In this document: positions 16,377 to 20,131 of the stretch, in pieces
Position numbering within the stretch: the stretch's first letter is position 1
Layout of the letters: every line of letters starts with the position of its first letter
NCBI GenBank assembly: GCA_023433205.1
Contig: JAEZDS010000052.1
Span: 1-20,131, forward strand
Direction: 5' to 3'
Source of the DNA: Bacteroidota bacterium
GTDB taxonomy: Bacteria; Bacteroidota; Bacteroidia; B-17B0; Aurantibacillaceae
Length of the DNA stretch: 20,131 nt
Notes under the pieces: generated by a model
What the model saw: only the letters and a program-made list of their open reading frames with translations
Databases searched by the model: none
Told to the model about the DNA's origin: nothing
Made by a program: the position numbers and the translations under genes

Positions 16377-17132
16377 ATGGCCGATACAAGAGAAGAAACC
16401 ACTGTTGACAATACCGGAAATCGCGTAGAAGAGACAACACCAAAAAAGCGGGTTTCAGAACCCGGATTTGAAGGTTTCCAGATTTTTTATGAGAAGAACA
16501 AGAACCTTGTTAACTATGTTGGTGGCGGATTTTTGCTGCTGATCGCGGCTTTGGTATACTTCAAATTATTTTATCTGCCAGAGCAGGAAGTAATGGCATC
16601 GAATGAAATTTATCATGCGCAAAAATATTTTGAGGCTGATAGTTTTAGGTTGGCTGTTAATGGTGGTGCAATGGTAATGGCACCTGAAGGGCAGAAACAA
16701 ATGCTGGGCTTCTTGCAGATTGCTGATGAATACGGCATGACCAAAACCGGTAACCTGGCCCATTATTATGCAGGAGTTTCTTACCTGCAGATGGGACAAT
16801 TTGAGCAGGCAATTGAACACCTTGAAAAATATGACGGTAATGATGAAATACTTGCCGCTGTGGCTATTGGTGCAATCGGCGATAGTCACATGGAACTTAA
16901 TCGGCTGGAAGAGGCAGTAAAATATTACATGAAGGCTGCCGATAAACGCGAGAACAGTTTTACATCTCCTCTGTATCTGCGCAAAGCCGCTTTTGCTCAG
17001 GAGCTGCTGAAAGATTACCGCGCTTCGGCAAGTACCTACGAGAGAATTAAGATGGAATTCCCTTCATCTGCTGAAGGAAGAGAAATTGACCTTGATATCG
17101 CCAGGGTGAAAGCACTAGGTGATCTCAACTGA
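16377..17132 (+). CDS. Membrane-anchored tetratricopeptide repeat protein
   Basis: This 251-residue protein has an acidic, disordered N-terminus (1-40), one transmembrane helix at about 44-66 (LVNYVGGGFLLLIAALVYFKLFYL) and a TPR region. Repeat-like helices are visible at about 126-155 (AHYYAGVSYLQMGQFEQAIEHLEKY), 157-190 (AIGDSHMELNRLEEAVKYYMKA) and 198-232 (LRKAAFAQELLKDYRASASTYERI). The layout resembles YfgM-type periplasmic proteins that assist envelope protein folding, with the N-terminus in the cytoplasm and the TPR part outside, but that is an inference from architecture. A strong terminator follows immediately, so it is probably its own unit, separate from ribH. Confidence 0.85.
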   Translation: MADTREETTVDNTGNRVEETTPKKRVSEPGFEGFQIFYEKNKNLVNYVGGGFLLLIAALVYFKLFYLPEQEVMASNEIYHAQKYFEADSFRLAVNGGAMVMAPEGQKQMLGFLQIADEYGMTKTGNLAHYYAGVSYLQMGQFEQAIEHLEKYDGNDEILAAVAIGAIGDSHMELNRLEEAVKYYMKAADKRENSFTSPLYLRKAAFAQELLKDYRASASTYERIKMEFPSSAEGREIDLDIARVKALGDLN

Positions 17133-17147
17133 TTAAGTTTTTCCAAC

Positions 17148-17176
17148 AGGGGCTTAGCAGGCCCCTTTTTTCTTTT
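17148..17176 (+). terminator. Intrinsic terminator between the TPR gene and ribH
   Basis: AGGGGC (17148-17153), loop TTAGCAG and GCCCCT (17161-17166) form a six-base-pair GC-rich stem followed by TTTTTCTTTTG. This is the clearest intrinsic terminator in the window. The T-run ends about five bases before the ribH ATG. Confidence 0.85.
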
Positions 17177-17181
17177 GTTTA

Positions 17182-17685
17182 ATGAGCAGTTCAGCAAAAA
17201 ACCTGTCAACTTTTGAAGGAACCCCTGTTCCTGATGCCGGTCCTTACCGTTTCGCTATTGTTTGCGCTGAATGGAATGCGGAAGTAACCAATGCCCTAAA
17301 AGAAGGTGCCATAAACTCACTTCTTGCCAATGGCGCGAAAAAAGAGAACATTATTGTTACAGCGGTGCCCGGCAGCTTTGAGCTTACCCTTGGCGCACAA
17401 TACATGGCCGAAAAAGCCAATGTTGATGCAATCATCTGTTTAGGTTGTGTTATACAGGGCGAAACCCGCCATTTTGATTTTATATGTAATGCGGTGGCCG
17501 GCGGTATCACCAGCCTCAATATTAAATACAATAAACCCGTGATCTTCGGGGTACTTACACCCCAGGATCAACAACAGGCACTCGACCGGGCCGGAGGTAA
17601 ACATGGCAATAAGGGTGATGAGGCGGCAGTTACAGCGATAAAAATGCTGGGACTGCGTTCTGATCTGGATAAGAAATTTCAGTAG
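17182..17685 (+). CDS. ribH: 6,7-dimethyl-8-ribityllumazine synthase
   Basis: RibH condenses 5-amino-6-ribitylaminouracil with 3,4-dihydroxy-2-butanone 4-phosphate, the penultimate step of riboflavin synthesis, normally in a 60-subunit shell or as pentamers. The 167-residue protein has AEWNAEVT (Trp31-Asn32), VPGSFEL (62-68), CVIQGETRHFDF (with the catalytic His97), FGVLT (122-126) and DRAGGKHGNKG (135-145), all as expected. No other rib gene is adjacent and no FMN riboswitch is recognised upstream. Its start codon directly follows a strong terminator, so how it is transcribed is unclear: an unrecognised promoter over the terminator, read-through, or attenuation. Confidence 0.97.
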   Translation: MSSSAKNLSTFEGTPVPDAGPYRFAIVCAEWNAEVTNALKEGAINSLLANGAKKENIIVTAVPGSFELTLGAQYMAEKANVDAIICLGCVIQGETRHFDFICNAVAGGITSLNIKYNKPVIFGVLTPQDQQQALDRAGGKHGNKGDEAAVTAIKMLGLRSDLDKKFQ

Positions 17686-17755
17686 TTAAACAAGGTACCA
17701 ATTGCGATTTTGTTGACGACGAAGGCAGATCGATAAGGCCCAGGAATTCGTTCTT

Positions 17756-17786
17756 ACAATTTTGATTCAAATTTGTCTTTTATCTT
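17756..17786 (+). terminator. AT-rich hairpin after ribH, possible weak terminator
   Basis: ACAA-T-TTTG / CAAA-T-TTGT (17756-17776) is a near-perfect dyad with one T-T mismatch and a three-base loop, followed by CTTTTATCTTTT. It could end ribH transcription. The stem is AT-rich, so strength is doubtful. Confidence 0.35.
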
Positions 17787-18235
17787 TTAGGTATATCCTT
17801 AAACTCTCCTTTGATATTCTTATAAGGTCCGCTTTTAAAGGCACAATCAAAACTGCCTGATAGATTGCTGATTGTTGAACTGCTGATATTTACCGTACCA
17901 GTGGTTTCATACATTGTATTGTCTTGCGTATAGGTGAGCTGATTACCTGTAGCGGTTGAGATGTTATATGTCCCTGCCTTCATTTCAGAGAGTATGATCT
18001 CTAAAGAACCTCCTCCATGCTCATATGCGAAGATCACATGACTCTGTTCGTACGAAACGGCTGAGTCAGCATGCACCTGTGTTCCTCCGTCAAGCCGCCA
18101 GCTAAAAAAGGCGGCGTTGGGATCCTGAGGCTCATTTGGTTCGTTTACTATCGGATCTTCCTTGGTACAGGCGAGGGACAAAAACATGGTGGCAATACAA
18201 ATCCCTATCTTTATCAAGTATCTGTTTAAATTCAT
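17780..18235 (-). CDS. Lipoprotein of unknown function
   Basis: This 151-residue protein has a clear lipoprotein signal: basic N-terminus, hydrophobic core and lipobox LSLAC with Cys23, followed by an acidic Pro/Glu/Asn linker (KEDPIVNEPNEPQDPN). The rest looks like a small beta domain (FFSWRLDGGTQVHADSA, MKAGTYNIST, TGTVNISSS, LSGSFDCAF, GEFKDIPK). This pattern resembles DUF6252-type Bacteroidota lipoproteins, but I hold that lightly. It is probably an outer-membrane lipoprotein; nothing shows its partner. It is divergent from the next lipoprotein gene and has a perfect promoter box four bases before its start. Confidence 0.75.
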   Translation of the reverse strand: MNLNRYLIKIGICIATMFLSLACTKEDPIVNEPNEPQDPNAAFFSWRLDGGTQVHADSAVSYEQSHVIFAYEHGGGSLEIILSEMKAGTYNISTATGNQLTYTQDNTMYETTGTVNISSSTISNLSGSFDCAFKSGPYKNIKGEFKDIPKR

Positions 18236-18239
18236 GTAA

Positions 18240-18247
18240 CAAAGGTA
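18240..18247 (-). promoter_or_regulatory. -7 promoter box of the lipoprotein gene
   Basis: On the minus strand this reads TACCTTTG, a perfect TAnnTTTG box, with only four bases between it and the ATG. That would give a leaderless or nearly leaderless transcript. No clear -33 TTG is seen. Confidence 0.45.
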
Positions 18248-18289
18248 TTTAATGATACTGCTGATTTTATAACATTAAAATATTTTTCT

Positions 18290-18829
18290 GTGAAAAAGAT
18301 CCTGTTTTTATTATTGTTGACTGCCTGCTCCTCCGTTCAACGGAGTACACCCGGGCAACAAAGCGCTGCCGCCAGCGATAGTCCGGTCATGGGGCTTGTT
18401 ACGCTTACCTCCTCCTATTGTGGCGGCGCGCGACCTACCGATGAGGTGATGCAGGAATATAATACCCCCAAACCTTACGCCGGAAAGGTTCTGTACTTCA
18501 GGGAAGGCGACAAAAACGACCTGAACAAAAAGATAGTTGCCAAAACGGTGACTAATGATAGCGGTTATTTTGAAGTGAAACTTCCGGTTGGCACTTACGC
18601 AATAATACTGGAAGAGCAGCTGAAAAAAGCAAACCCCGGTAACTTTGCTACACCCAATACCATCAGCGTTGACTCCCTCTGCCTCGCACAATGGTGGGAA
18701 ACACCATTAAAGGTGATAACAGTGTCTTCAAAGGTCCCTCCAGAAAAGATCCAGCTTAATTTTCACCGCGAATGTTTTATCTCAAAAGACATTCCCTGTT
18801 TGCGGTACAATGGTCCAATGCCCCCATAA
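18290..18829 (+). CDS. Lipoprotein of unknown function with carboxypeptidase-regulatory-like segment
   Basis: This 179-residue protein starts with GTG at 18290. That start gives a short, complete lipoprotein signal MKKILFLLLLTAC, with Cys13 lipidated. After a Ser/Gln/Ala linker come GLVTLTSSYCGGARP, a segment YAGKVLYFREGDKND, and TNDSGYFEVKLPVGTYAIIL (about 86-106), which resembles the beta-sandwich of carboxypeptidase-regulatory-like domains. Three further cysteines (in DSLCLAQWW, RECF and IPCLRY) may form disulphides with the SSYCGG Cys. Function is unknown. It is convergent with the YdeI-like gene with 20 bases between. Confidence 0.72.
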   Translation: MKKILFLLLLTACSSVQRSTPGQQSAAASDSPVMGLVTLTSSYCGGARPTDEVMQEYNTPKPYAGKVLYFREGDKNDLNKKIVAKTVTNDSGYFEVKLPVGTYAIILEEQLKKANPGNFATPNTISVDSLCLAQWWETPLKVITVSSKVPPEKIQLNFHRECFISKDIPCLRYNGPMPP

Positions 18830-18849
18830 TTCAGGAAGCCAGGTTAGCG

Positions 18850-19455
18850 CTACTTTTTTGCCATATATTTCCAGTTTCTCACCTTGCCTTCGGCCATCCA
18901 CTCTATGGCTGTGGCAAGTCGCTTTTTCCGGGTCTCTTCTGTTTTGGCTTCTGTTACCCAGCTTACATATTCCTTTTTATTGGAGTTGCTGAAATTTTCA
19001 AAGGTATTTTTGGCGTCCTTGTTTTTGTTGAGTGCCTTCTTAAAATAATCGGGTGGCTCAACTTCGCTGCTTTTAACCGGTTTCTTTTTGATCTTTACTC
19101 CCAGCTCATTCAGCTTCATTCCTTCATGAATGTATTTTATCAGCACCTTGTCGGCAGGCAGATCATCAAGTGAAGTAATTCTGCCAAAGCTGCTCATCCC
19201 GTTTTCATCGCTTGACGGTGTATGGTCTTTCATCAGTGAAGCCTTCCAGAAACCTATGGCGCAATGCTGTTTAAATGAAGCCATGTGCGCCAGCGGACCT
19301 CCGGCATAATCAAAATGCGGAAAACTCCATTTCCACTTTTCCTCTACTTCAGGACATGCCTTGTGTACGAGCATTCGGAAATGCCGGAGTACCGGTTTTG
19401 CAAAATCTGCAGCCTTGTTAATGTACTCATCTACTCTGGGGTCTTTTTTTGCCAT
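18850..19455 (-). CDS. DUF1801 / YdeI-OmpD-associated family protein
   Basis: This 201-residue cytoplasmic protein has two parts. The N-terminal part, about 10-110, is DUF1801-like (FRMLVHKACPEVEEKWKW, then FDYAGGPLAHMASFKQHCA and IGFWKASLM). The C-terminal helical part, from about 132, is of the YdeI/OmpD-associated type (PPDYFKKALNKNKDAKNTF, YVSWVTEAKTEETRKKR, AIEWMAEGKVRNWKY). YdeI-type proteins have been tied to antimicrobial peptide resistance in enteric bacteria, but the biochemical role is not known and should not be assumed here. It starts five bases after the radical SAM gene ends, so the two are probably co-transcribed. Confidence 0.88.
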   Translation of the reverse strand: MAKKDPRVDEYINKAADFAKPVLRHFRMLVHKACPEVEEKWKWSFPHFDYAGGPLAHMASFKQHCAIGFWKASLMKDHTPSSDENGMSSFGRITSLDDLPADKVLIKYIHEGMKLNELGVKIKKKPVKSSEVEPPDYFKKALNKNKDAKNTFENFSNSNKKEYVSWVTEAKTEETRKKRLATAIEWMAEGKVRNWKYMAKK

Positions 19456-19460
19456 TACTG

Positions 19461-20131
19461 TTAATTTTCTGCTTGCACAACCTGGGCCTTGTTCAGTCCG
19501 TCATAACGCAGCAGCAGGGAGCTATTTGTATTGATTATTCTGTTTTCTTTTTTAAAGGTCGCGTAATCAAATGTGATTGGCAATTGCAGGTGCCGCACTC
19601 CCTTTTCTTTATAGGAGCCTGATTGTGGAAGTTTTTTTGCCTCTTCTGAATTTTCGAGATAACGAAGCTGCGGACGCACTTTAAAGTGCAGGTAGTAATC
19701 CAGCGCGACCAGTTGTAACAATACCGCATCGTCGGGATAAATGGTTTTTACGTGACTGTGCAGTACATCAAAAACGTCGTTAAACGAGTAAGCGTGGTAG
19801 CTGTGTTCCTCTCCAAATCTTTGTCCCAATGGCTGCAGGAAATCGTAAATGCTGTACTTCGCGGTAACGTACCTCAGGCAGTTCATGGCTTTGCCGCTGT
19901 TCCAGTAGATTTCCAGCGCATGTTCAAGCTGTGTTATCTGCAACAGTTCTTCTCTTGAAAGGTAGTTGCTTTCTATGATCTGGTACGGTGGCTCCTGATC
20001 AAAAACATAGCCGTGCTCATTGTGTTTGTCGCGTACCGGTGTACCTTTTAAAAACTTCAGGAAACCAAGCTGCAATTCAGGAGCATAAAGTTTAAATACT
20101 TCTTCAAAACTGTATTTTATGTCTTCAATAC
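19461..20131 (-). CDS. C-terminal part of a B12-binding radical SAM protein (DUF4080), cut by the window
   Basis: The minus-strand frame is open to the window edge, so the N-terminal B12-binding and radical SAM domains lie outside. The visible 223 or so residues begin IEDIKYSFEEVFKLYAPELQ and continue LGFLKFLKGTPVRDK, YGYVF-like HGYVFDQEPPYQIIESNYLS and a helical region. This reads as the DUF4080 C-terminal domain found on B12-dependent radical SAM enzymes, some of which are methyltransferases. Substrate is unknown. The CxxxCxxC cluster motif cannot be checked here. A TTG codon at 20075 is not a start, since conserved sequence continues upstream. Confidence 0.8.
   Translation of the reverse strand, partial: IEDIKYSFEEVFKLYAPELQLGFLKFLKGTPVRDKHNEHGYVFDQEPPYQIIESNYLSREELLQITQLEHALEIYWNSGKAMNCLRYVTAKYSIYDFLQPLGQRFGEEHSYHAYSFNDVFDVLHSHVKTIYPDDAVLLQLVALDYYLHFKVRPQLRYLENSEEAKKLPQSGSYKEKGVRHLQLPITFDYATFKKENRIINTNSSLLLRYDGLNKAQVVQAEN

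Noticed and set aside
16276..16443. 56-codon extension of recF
   Set aside because: The extra residues are not RecF-like and overlap the TPR gene; the start at 16275 gives the canonical N-terminus.
17133..17181. FMN riboswitch before ribH
   Set aside because: The gap is far too short, and only a simple terminator hairpin is present.
20073..20075. TTG start for the last minus-strand gene
   Set aside because: Family-like sequence continues upstream in frame to the window edge, so the gene is cut by the window.
1..20131. CRISPR array, prophage, insertion sequence or defence island
   Set aside because: No regularly spaced repeats, transposase, integrase or phage-like genes were found on either strand.

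Overview
The window is a gene-dense stretch of a Bacteroidota (Bacteroidetes) chromosome. Three things point there: a GldH gliding-motility lipoprotein directly behind a PSP1/RicT-type gene, an outer-membrane beta-barrel receptor with an N-terminal carboxypeptidase-like domain, and start regions with no clear Shine-Dalgarno sequence but repeated TAnnTTTG boxes, the -7 element of Bacteroidota promoters. I cannot place it to genus. Almost everything is housekeeping or core accessory content. I see no phage, insertion sequence, CRISPR array, tRNA or rRNA, and no gap longer than about 255 bases.

Layout. 2-1247 (+): 3' part of a RicT-like PSP1 gene with a long basic disordered tail, overlapping gldH. 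1248-5446 (-): outer-membrane receptor, then folB (dihydroneopterin aldolase), a pterin-carbinolamine dehydratase and thiL, tightly packed and probably co-transcribed. 5545-6150 (+): gmk. 6147-7889 (-): a coiled-coil protein with five DUF349 repeats. 7997-10078 (+): MutS2 without its Smr nuclease domain. 10069-12921 (-): an AddB-like PD-(D/E)XK nuclease/helicase gene interrupted by one in-frame TGA. 12920-13168 (+): a small unknown protein whose ATG shares a CATG with the AddB start. 13169-13421: a 253-base gap with an imperfect inverted repeat. 13422-15141 (+): asnS and a small DUF5808 membrane protein. 15148-16275 (-): recF. 16377-17685 (+): a membrane-anchored TPR protein and ribH, with a strong terminator between them. 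17780-18829: two divergent lipoproteins. 18850-20131 (-): a DUF1801/YdeI protein and the C-terminal part of a B12-binding radical SAM protein with a DUF4080 domain.

How the genes relate. There is no single pathway. Cofactor genes recur (folB, pterin dehydratase, thiL, ribH), as do DNA maintenance genes (mutS2, addB-like, recF). Convergent genes are packed stop against stop, several overlapping by a few bases. Most divergent promoters place a TAnnTTTG box within about 25 bases of the start codon.

The points most worth a second look are the nonsense codon in the AddB-like gene, the inverted-repeat element before asnS, the Smr-less MutS2, the shared CATG start and the terminator that ends at the ribH start codon. 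I did not find convincing evidence of an undescribed multi-gene system.
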